A DNA stretch of 64,000 nucleotides. Source: Leptospira andrefontaineae (GTDB taxonomy: Bacteria; Spirochaetota; Leptospiria; Leptospirales; Leptospiraceae). Below are positions 44,133 through 55,800 of this stretch, in pieces. Both the position numbers and the translations under genes were made by a program. Below the pieces are notes generated by a model that did no database searches, had not been told where the DNA came from, and saw only the letters and a program-made list of their open reading frames with translations. The stretch spans positions 1-64,000 of the forward strand of contig NZ_RQEY01000016.1 of the NCBI RefSeq assembly GCF_004770105.1. The letters are read 5' to 3'. Each line of letters begins with the position of its first letter. The stretch's first letter is position 1.

Positions 44133-46074
44133 ATTTGTTTTCTTCCGTTGAAGGCAAACCGCTAAATACCAATTTATATGCTGGAGTTTCTTCATTGATC
44201 CAACTTTGGTGGAATTTTACTCTTTTTACTTTCCAACCTTTTTCAGTCATCAACTGGCGTATTTGTTTGTCTCTGAAAACTGCTTCGGAGAATGCAATTT
44301 CTCCTCCATCAGCGATTGCTTGCAACTTTGCTGCAAAGTTTACAGTATTTCCGAAATAATCTATATTGCTATTTAGGTTTACGGCTAAACAGGGTCCTGT
44401 ATGTAAACTGATCCGAATTCGGATAGGAGTCTCAGTATTCTCCTCAGAGAAAAATTCTTGGAGCCTTACGGAAGCTTCTACCGCTGCGCTGGGAGAAGGG
44501 AAAGCAGCCATCACAGCGTCTCCGATTGTTTTAACTACAGCGCCTTGGAATTCTCTTACCACTTTATAAACTTCTACGAAATGATATCTGACTTCGGAGA
44601 ATGCACCTGAGTCTCCCTTATTATAATAGAATTTTGTAGAACCCACGATATCAGTGAATAAGATAGTCTGCATTCCAATATCCAATTGCAGATCGGTGGA
44701 AAGAGCTTCTTGGGAAAATAGATCTCTGAAGTCTTGGAAATTGAATAAGTCAGTAGGCCTGAGACAATCTTGGTCTTCTTTTCTTTCTTCGATCACAAAA
44801 CCTTTCCGGGAAGAAGAAAGGTTTTCTAAGATTAGTTTAGGATGATCCGCGATCTCTATCTGTTCCGGAACCTCGTCTGTTTTCCAAACTAAGGTTTCAT
44901 TTGGGACTTCTTCTTTAATTTCTAATAGAGAATAGTTTTTTTCTCCGTTTACTCTAAGGCGGTAGACTCCAGGAGAAAGTAGTAGTTTAGAATTATATGT
45001 TTCTCCTGATTCCAAATATTTTTGGAATCGGATATGGCTTTTGGTAGCAGGTTCCGCAGCACAGAACATTCTCTTTTGCACTTCTCGGATAGAAGGATGT
45101 ACATGAAAAGTGATCTCGATAGAATTCAATTGATTCGCTTCGAATTGTATATCGCAAACTTCGCAGTTATCTCTTGTAGGAAGATCTCCTAAATGTTGTG
45201 CTTCTGTTCTAACTCCTCTGCAATGTGGGCAAACCACATCCCAGCTCATCGTGAATAATCCCAATCTACATCCGTGTAAGAATACAAGCAGCAGTTCTTT
45301 TTCCGGGATTTTCCAGGCTTTGGATAGCGACTTGATCCTGATCCGATAAAGGTCCGATTCGTCAGCATCTAAAATATAATTTAAAACTTTATCGACTAGT
45401 TCTCTAGGTTGGCCTTCTCGAATATATCCAACTCGTATCTGTTGCATTCTTGCAGGGAAGACAGGATTTTTTTCCGATTTGGATTCTTTGATTACACTTA
45501 ATGCACTTGGTCCTAACCAACTATAGGATCTTGTTTTGATTAAGTCTTCTACTACGCCTTTTAATCCTTTTTCATAGGCTTTTTCGAGTTGTACCATTAC
45601 GATCTTTAACAGGTTTTTTCCGAGCCAACCTTTAGGGATCCAACCGAAGTATACGAATAATCTTGTGGAACCTTCTCCCAATGGATAAACAAGGTATCTT
45701 GTTCTTACGTAGTAAGCGAATCCTTTGGAATAGATCCTGGCATTATTGAGTTGTTTGCAATATTCCCATTCCCATGGAACTTCTTCCCATTCTGAAACGA
45801 TACCTGCGTTTTTGGACTTACCGAAGAGTCGTCCGTTGATCTCCTGAAATTTCATTTCAGGAATATCTATCCTTTTATTAAAAGAAGAAGTGTCTATTAA
45901 CCAAGGCCATACTTCTTGGGGAGAAACATCCAAGTCGAATTTCCAAAGTTTTTCAATCGGCTCTCCTAAAGAGGTCCATTTTTCCTCCCAAGGATATTTT
46001 TCCAAATAGGTCTGCAGATCCAAGGTATTCGGATCTAACATATCATTGTCTTCGATGGAATCGATCGTTTGCAT
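44131..46074 (-). CDS. Class III adenylate/guanylate cyclase with SRPBCC-like and DUF5939-like regions
   Basis: A 647-residue protein. Residues about 25-200 recall a START/SRPBCC-type fold (FDLDVSPQEVWPWLIDT). A middle region has a CPHC...CEVC zinc-ribbon (about 282-308). From about 465 to 640 is a class III cyclase domain: TILFTDIVGSTKFY with a metal Asp, then VVKTIGDAVMAAFP with the second Asp and the Lys of the substrate pocket, and DYFGNTVNFAAKL. The catalytic residues needed are present, so it should make cAMP or cGMP. Leptospira have many cyclases. GGAG precedes the ATG. Confidence 0.87.
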   Translation of the reverse strand: MQTIDSIEDNDMLDPNTLDLQTYLEKYPWEEKWTSLGEPIEKLWKFDLDVSPQEVWPWLIDTSSFNKRIDIPEMKFQEINGRLFGKSKNAGIVSEWEEVPWEWEYCKQLNNARIYSKGFAYYVRTRYLVYPLGEGSTRLFVYFGWIPKGWLGKNLLKIVMVQLEKAYEKGLKGVVEDLIKTRSYSWLGPSALSVIKESKSEKNPVFPARMQQIRVGYIREGQPRELVDKVLNYILDADESDLYRIRIKSLSKAWKIPEKELLLVFLHGCRLGLFTMSWDVVCPHCRGVRTEAQHLGDLPTRDNCEVCDIQFEANQLNSIEITFHVHPSIREVQKRMFCAAEPATKSHIRFQKYLESGETYNSKLLLSPGVYRLRVNGEKNYSLLEIKEEVPNETLVWKTDEVPEQIEIADHPKLILENLSSSRKGFVIEERKEDQDCLRPTDLFNFQDFRDLFSQEALSTDLQLDIGMQTILFTDIVGSTKFYYNKGDSGAFSEVRYHFVEVYKVVREFQGAVVKTIGDAVMAAFPSPSAAVEASVRLQEFFSEENTETPIRIRISLHTGPCLAVNLNSNIDYFGNTVNFAAKLQAIADGGEIAFSEAVFRDKQIRQLMTEKGWKVKRVKFHQSWINEETPAYKLVFSGLPSTEENK

Positions 46075-46169
46075 CGGTTTCTCCGGAAAGGGTAGAAGAA
46101 TAAAAAAATTCCTTCCTCTCTTAGATTATCTTTTCGGCAGTTTTGCAAAAAGAAAAGTGGAATAACCTT

Positions 46170-47426
46170 ATGGGCGAAGATTTCATTTTTTCCAAATTTG
46201 GAGCCAAATTCCGTAACCAAACTGGGATCGGCCAATTGATGGAGGACCTGGGTAATCTTTCTCCTGGGGTCTCTATGTTGGGCGGTGGAAGCCCTTCCTT
46301 AATCCCTGAGGTGGAAGAAGTTTGGAGAAAGATCCTAAACAAATTCTCCGTATCCGGGGCCTGGGATTCTATTTTAGGTAAATATGAAACTCCCACAGGC
46401 AAAGAGGAAACATTAGAAACACTTGCTTCCTTATTAAGTTCGGAAACAGGAACTTCGGTCTCTAAAGATCAGATCGCTATCACTAACGGTTCTCAAAACG
46501 CATTCTATCTTTTGCTTAATTTTTACTCAGGAAAATTCGAAGACGGAACATTCAAAAAAATATTCTTACCTGTTTTGCCCGAATACATCGGTTACCTGGA
46601 CCAACCTATAGATCCGGATTCATTTGCTTATTCTTTCGGGAAAGAAGTTGTTACGTCAGAGGATGGATTTCGTTACGAGTTGGACCCTTCTTCTTTTGAT
46701 CAGATACAGGAGGATCTTGGATGTGTAGTTCTCTCCCGTCCTACAAATCCAACAGGAAGAGTAGCCAAAAAAGAAGAATTACAACTGATCCTTAAGTTTG
46801 CGAGAAGCCGCAAGATCCCTTTCCTATTAGATAACGCATATGGTTTTCCTTTTCCAGGAATCGTATTTTCGGACGAGAAACTTTTTCATTCCGAAGGTAT
46901 GGTTCAAAGTTTTAGTTTTTCTAAAATAGGTCTGCCTGGTGTCAGGACGGGTTTTGTTTTAGGAGATCCCGAAATCATAAAAGCATTAAATAAAGCGAAT
47001 GCAGTTCTGAATTTGGCAGGTGGAAATCTTGGCCAATATATTGCTTTGGAATTCGTAAAATCAGGAGAATGGTTTAAACTTTCTCGAGACATAGTAAAAC
47101 CGTATTACCTCAAGAAAAGGGAACTCGCAATTTCCTCGATCCGAAGAGAATGGAAGGGGAAGTTAAAATATAGGATCCATGAAAGTGAGGGGGCTTTCTT
47201 TCTTTGGGTCCAATTTGCAGGACTTCGCAAAAAAATTTGCGAAATTTATCCCTTATTAAAAGAAAAAGGGGTCATTATCGTACCAGGTAAATATTTCTAT
47301 CCGGTTACTAAAAGTGGAGATAGTTACGGTGAAGATTCTATCCGTATGAGTTTTGCCAGAGAAGATTCGGAAATCCAAGAAGGAATACGAAAAATAGGCG
47401 AAATTCTAAGTACTTATGCGGATTAA
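46170..47426 (+). CDS. avtA: Valine-pyruvate aminotransferase-like PLP enzyme
   Basis: A 418-residue class I/II aminotransferase. The order and pattern match AvtA: N-terminal GIGQLMEDLG and MLGGGSPSLIPEVE, then YETPTGKEETLETLA near residue 80, VVLSRPTNPTGRVAKKEE near 200, LLDNAYGFPFPGI near 229 and the PLP lysine in SFSFSKIGLPGVRTGF near 257. AvtA exchanges the amino group between valine and alanine. The ATG at 46170 has GGAA upstream; the frame is open to 46143. It is divergent from the cyclase gene. Confidence 0.88.
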   Translation: MGEDFIFSKFGAKFRNQTGIGQLMEDLGNLSPGVSMLGGGSPSLIPEVEEVWRKILNKFSVSGAWDSILGKYETPTGKEETLETLASLLSSETGTSVSKDQIAITNGSQNAFYLLLNFYSGKFEDGTFKKIFLPVLPEYIGYLDQPIDPDSFAYSFGKEVVTSEDGFRYELDPSSFDQIQEDLGCVVLSRPTNPTGRVAKKEELQLILKFARSRKIPFLLDNAYGFPFPGIVFSDEKLFHSEGMVQSFSFSKIGLPGVRTGFVLGDPEIIKALNKANAVLNLAGGNLGQYIALEFVKSGEWFKLSRDIVKPYYLKKRELAISSIRREWKGKLKYRIHESEGAFFLWVQFAGLRKKICEIYPLLKEKGVIIVPGKYFYPVTKSGDSYGEDSIRMSFAREDSEIQEGIRKIGEILSTYAD

Positions 47427-47557
47427 TTCGATCTAATTTCAGCTGATTCCGAGTGGAATAAAATTGTTTCATTCTCTCTTTCTTTTATAGATCTTGGTTG
47501 GAAGGAAACGATAGAAAATTTCCTAACTCGGATTGTTGTTCCGATACGGTGCAAAAC

Positions 47558-49897
<2,340 letters not shown>

Positions 49898-49906
49898 GGA
49901 ATTACT

Positions 49907-50740
49907 ATGCCCGAACTTCCGGACCTGGTTATCATTCGCGAACGTCTTTTAAAAGAACTTCCAGGCGAGATAATCCAAGAGATAGAGATCTTAGATCCTC
50001 TTGTGGTCCGAAACCTTAGCGGTGGGAAATCGGAAACTTCGTTCATAGGTTCCACATTCGAAAGTTTGGAAAGAACAGGACCATTTCTAAATTTTAAATT
50101 CGGGCCTAGAAATATAGTCATTCATCCAATGCTTGCCGGCCGCTTCTCCTTAGATCCAAAATATAAGAAGAAGGACCTGGCGGTTCGGATCAAATTCCAA
50201 AACAAGATCTTGAACTATGCAGATGATGTTCATATGGGGAAGGTATATTTTACGGAACCTGAATACTTTCCCCAGATCCCAAAGTTTTCCGACCAAGGAG
50301 TGGATCTTCTTTCCGAAAACTTTACCCAGGAAGAATTTCTAAAAAGAATAGAGAAGAATCGCCAGCAAGCCCGCGTCTTTCTCATGGACCAGACCAAACT
50401 CAGTGCACTTGGGAATGCTTATGCGGACGAGGTGCTTTTCGATTCTAAGATCCATCCCAAAACTCCATGTACTAAACTTTCTGAAGAAGAAAAGATCCAA
50501 CTCTATCAAAGTATCAAATCCGTCTTAAAGGACGCTATAGATTATATCCGTAAGAAACAGGCGCCTTTGGATTTTAAGGTTAGAGACCATGTGAAGGTTC
50601 GAAACAGAAAGAACGAACCCTGTCCCCGTTGCGGAACCACGATCCGCAGGGCAAACGTTTTGGGTCATGATTCCTTCTTCTGTCCCAATTGCCAAAGGGT
50701 GCCTGGAGAACAGTTTATAGATTGGAATAAAACTCTCTGA
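49907..50740 (+). CDS. Divergent Fpg/Nei-family DNA glycosylase-like protein
   Basis: A 277-residue member of the formamidopyrimidine-DNA glycosylase fold. It retains the catalytic Pro2-Glu3 (MPELPD), the GNAYADEVLF helix near residue 165 and the zinc finger CPRC/CPNC near 241-264. It departs from classic MutM: the sixth residue is Asp, the Lys in the catalytic loop (K57 in E. coli) is Pro in GPFLNF, the intercalation loop DPRRFG is DDVHMG, and the zinc-finger Arg is His. It belongs to the MPELPD-starting branch of the family, whose DNA target may differ. It starts 9 bases after the large upstream protein. Confidence 0.85.
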   Translation: MPELPDLVIIRERLLKELPGEIIQEIEILDPLVVRNLSGGKSETSFIGSTFESLERTGPFLNFKFGPRNIVIHPMLAGRFSLDPKYKKKDLAVRIKFQNKILNYADDVHMGKVYFTEPEYFPQIPKFSDQGVDLLSENFTQEEFLKRIEKNRQQARVFLMDQTKLSALGNAYADEVLFDSKIHPKTPCTKLSEEEKIQLYQSIKSVLKDAIDYIRKKQAPLDFKVRDHVKVRNRKNEPCPRCGTTIRRANVLGHDSFFCPNCQRVPGEQFIDWNKTL

Positions 50741-50758
50741 ACCAGGAATAAATCGCGC

Positions 50759-50787
50759 TTGACAGTACAAGCAAATTTTTCAAACTG
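50759..50787 (+). promoter_or_regulatory. Candidate 5S rRNA promoter
   Basis: TTGACA at 50759-50764 followed by AAACTG (50782-50787) after 17 bases, or CAAACT after 16. It is the same arrangement as before tRNA-Gly. The 5S gene starts 10 bases downstream. Confidence 0.5.
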
Positions 50788-50797
50788 TCCATAGATT

Positions 50798-50914
<117 letters not shown>

Positions 50915-51053
50915 TGCCATTATTTATTCCATTATATTTAGTAGTGAGATTCCGTCCAAGAAACGGATTGACCCTTGGTTCTCCGGAAAAAATGTAAACC
51001 GGTAAGACTTACCCAGGGTCTGAAAGTGCAATCTTAGAGATACAGGGAACCAT

Positions 51054-51215
51054 ATGAGAAGAACATACCAACCCAGCCGGATTAAACGTGCCCGTACCCA
51101 CGGATTCCGCGCCAGAATGGCGACTGCCGGCGGAAGAAAAGTCCTTTCCCGCAGAAGAGCTAAAGGCCGTTATAAGCTGACCGTTTCTGACGAAAGAACT
51201 GGTAAAAAATTCTAA
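51054..51215 (+). CDS. rpmH: Ribosomal protein L34
   Basis: A 53-residue protein of the large ribosomal subunit, highly basic. It reads [20 protein letters not shown] at the start, then the family's [14 protein letters not shown], with a short C-terminal extension ([13 protein letters not shown]) beyond the common 44-46 residues. ACAGGGAAC lies upstream of the ATG. It heads the conserved series rpmH-rnpA-yidD-yidC-jag-mnmE. The dnaA gene often found next to rpmH in other bacteria is absent here. Confidence 0.97.
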   Translation: MRRTYQPSRIKRARTHGFRARMATAGGRKVLSRRRAKGRYKLTVSDERTGKKF

Positions 51216-51224
51216 CGAACCCAT

Positions 51225-51545
51225 ATAGAAGAGACACTTACATCCAAGAAGGATATTCGGGAGCTTTTTGCTTCCGGAAAACGGGTAACCAATCCTCCTC
51301 TCACGGTGATTTATCGGGGAAATGGCCTGGAACAAAACAGGTTTTTATACTGCCCTGAACGTTCGGTCGGAAAGGCCGTTCGCAGAAACCGGATACGGAG
51401 AAGATTAAGAGCCGCCGTGGCCGAAACGGTCGGCTTTTTTCCAAAGGGTTTCGATATCGCGATACTTGCGAAACCGAGCCTATTCGAAAAAGATCATACC
51501 GAACTTCTGGCTTGTTTGGGTCAATTAGCTCGTAGATTAAAATGA
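51225..51545 (+). CDS. rnpA: Ribonuclease P protein component, start codon unclear
   Basis: Protein subunit of RNase P, which trims the 5' leader of tRNA precursors. The reading frame that begins after the rpmH stop contains LTSKKDIRELFASGKRV, LTVIYRGN, and the RNR signature SVGKAVRRNRIRRRLRAAV, so it is RnpA of about 106 residues. Between 51216 and 51305 this frame has no ATG, GTG, TTG or CTG codon. I place the start at ATA 51225, giving normal length. The first conventional codon, GTG 51306, would remove the N-terminal helix. The gene is in frame with rpmH. Its stop overlaps yidD (ATGA). Confidence 0.8.
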   Translation: MEETLTSKKDIRELFASGKRVTNPPLTVIYRGNGLEQNRFLYCPERSVGKAVRRNRIRRRLRAAVAETVGFFPKGFDIAILAKPSLFEKDHTELLACLGQLARRLK

Positions 51546-51769
51546 ACCGATTCGCCATCTTCCTGATCCGATTATATAAACGTTGGATCTCACCTATTCT
51601 TCCGCCTTCCTGCAGATTTCATCCTAGCTGTTCAGAATATGCAATGCAGGCTTTCCAAGAATATGATTTCTTGTCGGCGACTTATCTAAGCACTAAACGA
51701 ATTTTAAAATGTAACCCACTGTTCGCAGCTGGCGAAGACCCTTTACCACCCAACCCTAGAAGGAATTAG
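51542..51769 (+). CDS. yidD: Membrane protein insertion efficiency factor YidD
   Basis: A 75-residue protein with the family signature [34 protein letters not shown] and [10 protein letters not shown]. It is an amphipathic inner-face membrane protein that helps YidC/Sec insertion. The ATG overlaps the rnpA stop and yidC follows after 2 bases, as in other bacteria. CNPLF replaces the more common CHPW/CHPF near the end. Confidence 0.95.
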   Translation: MNRFAIFLIRLYKRWISPILPPSCRFHPSCSEYAMQAFQEYDFLSATYLSTKRILKCNPLFAAGEDPLPPNPRRN

Positions 51770-51771
51770 GA

Positions 51772-53625
51772 ATGGAAGATAGACAAAACAGACTTTTTCT
51801 CGCGTTAATTTTATCCATGGGAGTTTGGTTTTTAGTAACCTATTACTTCAACCCGGAATCAGGAAAACCGAAACAGCAACAGAAGACCGAACAAACTCCT
51901 GTTGAAAATAAGGAAAACGTAAAACAGGAAACTAAGGTTGAACCTAAACCTGTTACGACAATTACGAATCCTAAGGACGTAAAAACTTTTACCTTTAAGA
52001 CTGAATCTCACGTAATCGTTCTTTCCAGCTTAGGCGGAAGGATCGAAAAATTTTATATTAAAAACTACAAGGATGTTGAAGGAAACGAGATCAATATTAC
52101 CAGAGCCGACTTCCAAGAAATCGAAGTAGAAGGTGAGAAGATCAAGGCGATCGAACTTTCCAGAGGAAAAGGTTTCGACTTCAACTTCTCTCATAGAAAA
52201 GAAGATGTAGCCACTTCAGAATGGAATCATCTGAATTTCAAAGCAGAAGAAAACAAAGAAGATCAAAGTGTTACATTCACTGCCACAGAGAAAGGTGTTC
52301 TTCTTAAAAAAGTATTTAGATTCTTCCCTCGCGAAAATTATTTCAAAACAGAGATCTCGATCACTAACCTTGGAAAAGACAAACTCTATTTTGGAGATCG
52401 TAATAAGCCTGCTTACTTAAGGACTTTCGGAAGTTTAGGTCCTCTTCCTTTAAATAGAGAGGCAAATACTCAGGAGTTATCCAAATTCTTCCGTGTATAC
52501 AGAATGGATGGAAGCGAAAAAGATTTCGCTGACGGCGGGGACGCTTGGGGATTCTGGGAAGGAATTCGCAATTTTATCTTCGGGCATCCGAACGGAAACG
52601 AATTCTATAAAGAAGTTTGGAGCAGCGGAGAAGGTGTCGATTATATCGGTTCCGGTAGCCGCTACTTCTTAGCAGCATCTGACACTTTGAATCATCCTGC
52701 AGAAGGAATTCTTTTAGATAATAGAAAGAAAAACGAAACAGGAACTATCTTAGCTTATTCTAATATCACTTTAGATCCTGGAAAAGAAGAAACTCTAGAA
52801 TTCGCAAACTATGTCGGGATCAGAGAATGGGACGGGATGTTATTCAGAGATCCTAAATTGGATCCTTTCAAAAATCCTAAGTCCACTTTTATAGGTTTAA
52901 GTGCCGACCTGAACAAATCGTTCAACCAAGGTATCTTCACCCCGATCCGAAACGGTATCGTTTGGTTCTTACAACAGTCCTATAAATATACCATTCCAAG
53001 TTATGGTTTCGGTATTCTACTCTTTGCATTGGTATTCAAATTAGTCTTCTATCCTCTGAACCAGAAACAAGCAGAGGCAATGAAGAAGATGAGCGCACTT
53101 TCTCCTGAACTTAAAAAGTTAAACGAGAAGTATGCAAATGATCCGGCAAAAAAACAAGAGAAGATGTTGGAGTTATACAAAAAACATAATATGAATCCGC
53201 TCTCTCAGCTGGGCGGATGTCTTCCTATGTTGATCCAACTTCCTATCTTCTTCGCATTATATGTTGCGTTTGCAGATACGATCGATCTTTGGAAGTCTCC
53301 ATTCCTTTGGATCTCGGACTTGAGCGAGCCTGATTTTATCTGGACTTCTCCGGCGATTCCTTATCTCGCTGCGACCGGACTTTCTATTAACTTATTGGTA
53401 TTATTGATGGTCGGAACTCAGTTCCTTTCTATGAAACTGACTTCAGTGCAGACTGACCCGAACCAAAAAATGATGATGTATTTAATGCCGGTGATGATGG
53501 TGTTCTTCCTTTGGAGTATGCCGTCCGGACTGACATTGTATTGGACTGTGACTAACGTCCTTTCCATTGCTCAACAGTGGGTAACAAATATTCGTAAGAA
53601 AGACGAAACCCCTGTAAAAGTGTGA
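51772..53625 (+). CDS. yidC: Membrane protein insertase YidC
   Basis: A 617-residue inner-membrane insertase. It has an N-terminal membrane segment (residues about 8-26), a lysine/glutamate-rich linker, a large periplasmic beta domain (about 60-375) and a C-terminal 60KD_IMP domain with five membrane segments, starting [22 protein letters not shown]. The cytosolic hairpin is rich in charge ([20 protein letters not shown]). The layout is the Gram-negative type, consistent with a diderm cell. It is the third gene of the co-translated rnpA-yidD-yidC set. Confidence 0.97.
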   Translation: MEDRQNRLFLALILSMGVWFLVTYYFNPESGKPKQQQKTEQTPVENKENVKQETKVEPKPVTTITNPKDVKTFTFKTESHVIVLSSLGGRIEKFYIKNYKDVEGNEINITRADFQEIEVEGEKIKAIELSRGKGFDFNFSHRKEDVATSEWNHLNFKAEENKEDQSVTFTATEKGVLLKKVFRFFPRENYFKTEISITNLGKDKLYFGDRNKPAYLRTFGSLGPLPLNREANTQELSKFFRVYRMDGSEKDFADGGDAWGFWEGIRNFIFGHPNGNEFYKEVWSSGEGVDYIGSGSRYFLAASDTLNHPAEGILLDNRKKNETGTILAYSNITLDPGKEETLEFANYVGIREWDGMLFRDPKLDPFKNPKSTFIGLSADLNKSFNQGIFTPIRNGIVWFLQQSYKYTIPSYGFGILLFALVFKLVFYPLNQKQAEAMKKMSALSPELKKLNEKYANDPAKKQEKMLELYKKHNMNPLSQLGGCLPMLIQLPIFFALYVAFADTIDLWKSPFLWISDLSEPDFIWTSPAIPYLAATGLSINLLVLLMVGTQFLSMKLTSVQTDPNQKMMMYLMPVMMVFFLWSMPSGLTLYWTVTNVLSIAQQWVTNIRKKDETPVKV

Positions 53626-53647
53626 ATTCATATATCGAGGATACGAT

Positions 53648-54358
53648 ATGGAAAACTATATTTTCGAAGCCGAAGGAAAAACAAAAGCCGAGGCTGAAGA
53701 GATCGCGTTAGAAACCTTAAGACTAGAACCCGGAGACATTCGTTTCGAAACTGTCGAATCCGGTAAGTCTGGATTTTTAGGTTTAACACAAAAAAAACCG
53801 GCAGTAGTTCGAGCATTCGTTTCGAACTTCGATATTCCGGCTGAAAAGATCATCCACGGAGTAGTGCTTACACTTCTTCGCAAGATGGGAGTAGAAGCGG
53901 ATGTTGTCGGAATGGGGGATGTGGATGGAAAGATCTATATTGAACTTACCAGCCGCGAATCCGGACTGATTATCGGAAAGAGAGGAGCTACTTTAGACGC
54001 TCTTCAATTTTTGGTAAACTTGATGGTAGATTCTAAGATCCGTCACGGTCGTAAGATCGTATTGGATACAGAATCTTACAGAGACAAAAGAGAACTGTCC
54101 TTGATCAGATTGAGCAAGTCAGTAGCTTCTTCTGTTGCGAAATCAGGTAAGTCCAAATTACTTGAGCCAATGAATCCTTTCGAAAGAAGGATCGTTCACA
54201 TGGCTCTACAAGAGAACGAAAAAGTTTTCACCAGATCGGAAGGAAATGGAACTTATAAAAAAGTTCGTATCATTCCGATGAAAGACAGACACAAGTACAA
54301 AGACGTCGTCGAAAAAAGTCCTAACGGGGACTTGCTCGAGGAAGTAAACGACTACTGA
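53648..54358 (+). CDS. jag: Jag/KhpB-like RNA-binding protein
   Basis: A 236-residue protein with the full Jag layout: a Jag-N domain (residues 1-50, [19 protein letters not shown] and [14 protein letters not shown]), a KH domain (about 75-150, [23 protein letters not shown], containing GxxG as GKRG), and an R3H domain (about 155-220, [17 protein letters not shown]). KhpB-type proteins bind RNA, and some influence cell division and elongation. It follows yidC by 22 bases. Confidence 0.93.
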   Translation: MENYIFEAEGKTKAEAEEIALETLRLEPGDIRFETVESGKSGFLGLTQKKPAVVRAFVSNFDIPAEKIIHGVVLTLLRKMGVEADVVGMGDVDGKIYIELTSRESGLIIGKRGATLDALQFLVNLMVDSKIRHGRKIVLDTESYRDKRELSLIRLSKSVASSVAKSGKSKLLEPMNPFERRIVHMALQENEKVFTRSEGNGTYKKVRIIPMKDRHKYKDVVEKSPNGDLLEEVNDY

Positions 54359-54364
54359 TCAGTC

Positions 54365-55741
54365 GTGGCTGATACGATAGCAGCTATCTCCACAGCTTCC
54401 GGGGCCGGTGCCATAGGCATTCTTCGGTTATCCGGACCGGAAGCACTTCCTATCGCCTACAGGCATTTATCCTTTTTTGAGGGAGCCCTTCCTCTTTCTT
54501 CCATCAAACCTCGTAATGCATATACTTGTCGTTTTGTAGATGGGGAAAAAAAATTAGACCAAGTAGTTTTTATCTATTTCGCAGGCCCGAATTCTTTTAC
54601 GGGAGAAGATCTATGCGAGATACATACTCATGGAAATCCAATCTTACTACGAGAAGCTTTAGAATGTTTGTTTCGTTCCGGAGCAAGACCGGCCAAACAA
54701 GGAGAGTTTACTAAAAGAGCATTCTTAAATGGTAAAATAGATCTAAACGAAGCAGAAGCTATAGGAAGAATTATAGGTGCTCGTTCTAGATTTGAATTAG
54801 AGCTGGCCCAAAAAAATGCATTCGGAGAAATTTCCAGACTTGCTTCCAATCTCAGAAGCCAACTGATCTCTCTAAAAGCGGAATGCGAAGCTGAGATCGA
54901 TTTTTCCACAGAAGATCTTACATTCGAATCCCTTGAAGAAAGAAAAAAAAGAATTCGTTCTATTTCAGATATTTGTTCCAACCTTCTCAAACGATCCAGT
55001 GAGACAGAAACTCTTTTGGAAAGAAGTAGAGTTGTATTGTATGGAGAACCGAATACAGGCAAGTCTAGTTTGATGAACCTGATCCTAGGAAGAGATCGTT
55101 CTATTATCTCCGAAATTCCTGGAACTACTCGAGATTATATCAGCGAAGATTTTTTACTCTCAGGAGTTCCTATCAGACTCATAGATACCGCAGGTGTTCG
55201 AGAAACCGGTGATAAGATCGAGAAGATGGGGATTGAAAGAAGTGAGAAAGAATTCTCCCAAGCAGATGTAAGACTTTTCGTGATAGATGTTTCTCAGAAG
55301 AACGATTGGAACAAATTTGCGGAAGAGAACAGATCTAAGTTAGAAGGCGCCATTGTAGCAGCAAATAAATCAGATATAAGAGACCCAAGCTGGGATCCTC
55401 AATATATCTTAAAGAAAAATTATCCCGGCACTGTTTTGGTCGAAGTTTCCTGCAAGTCCAGACAAGGACTGGATACCTTGGTCTCTGAAATTTCCTTCAA
55501 ACTACAAGGTTTGGAAAGTTCAGAAGATTATGTCCTTTTGGAAGAAAGGAACAGATTTCATTTTTCTTCTATCACTCGAAGCCTGGAAAACTGTCTGACT
55601 TTAATGGAAGAAGGCGCTCCAGCTGAGATTTACATCAAAGAAATAGATTCCGCTTTGGAACAAATCGGGGAAGTAAATGGAAGAGTGGACACCGAAGAAA
55701 TTTTAGGAAGAATTTTTAGTAAATTCTGCGTTGGGAAATAA
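54365..55741 (+). CDS. mnmE: tRNA uridine-5-carboxymethylaminomethyl modification GTPase MnmE
   Basis: A 458-residue GTPase that with MnmG modifies the wobble uridine of certain tRNAs. Start: [22 protein letters not shown]. The G domain lies near residues 217-375: [34 protein letters not shown] and ANKSD. The C-terminal catalytic tail ends FCVGK, keeping the essential cysteine. It begins with GTG six bases after the jag stop, in the conserved jag-mnmE order. Confidence 0.97.
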   Translation: MADTIAAISTASGAGAIGILRLSGPEALPIAYRHLSFFEGALPLSSIKPRNAYTCRFVDGEKKLDQVVFIYFAGPNSFTGEDLCEIHTHGNPILLREALECLFRSGARPAKQGEFTKRAFLNGKIDLNEAEAIGRIIGARSRFELELAQKNAFGEISRLASNLRSQLISLKAECEAEIDFSTEDLTFESLEERKKRIRSISDICSNLLKRSSETETLLERSRVVLYGEPNTGKSSLMNLILGRDRSIISEIPGTTRDYISEDFLLSGVPIRLIDTAGVRETGDKIEKMGIERSEKEFSQADVRLFVIDVSQKNDWNKFAEENRSKLEGAIVAANKSDIRDPSWDPQYILKKNYPGTVLVEVSCKSRQGLDTLVSEISFKLQGLESSEDYVLLEERNRFHFSSITRSLENCLTLMEEGAPAEIYIKEIDSALEQIGEVNGRVDTEEILGRIFSKFCVGK

Positions 55742-55800
55742 GCTCTTTCAGAAATAGAATAGAACCTAGGCCCGATCGTCGAAAAATTGGTTTTATCGTT

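Noticed and set aside
50968..50996. TTGACC-N17-AATGTA as rpmH promoter
   Set aside because: The -35 is good but the -10 matches only two of six bases, so not listed as a feature.
51306..51545. rnpA starting at GTG 51306 (79 residues)
   Set aside because: The conserved N-terminal RnpA segment is encoded upstream in the same frame, so this start would truncate the protein.
54628..55062. 144-residue antisense open frame within mnmE
   Set aside because: Shadow of a highly conserved gene; no ribosome-binding site or recognisable protein.
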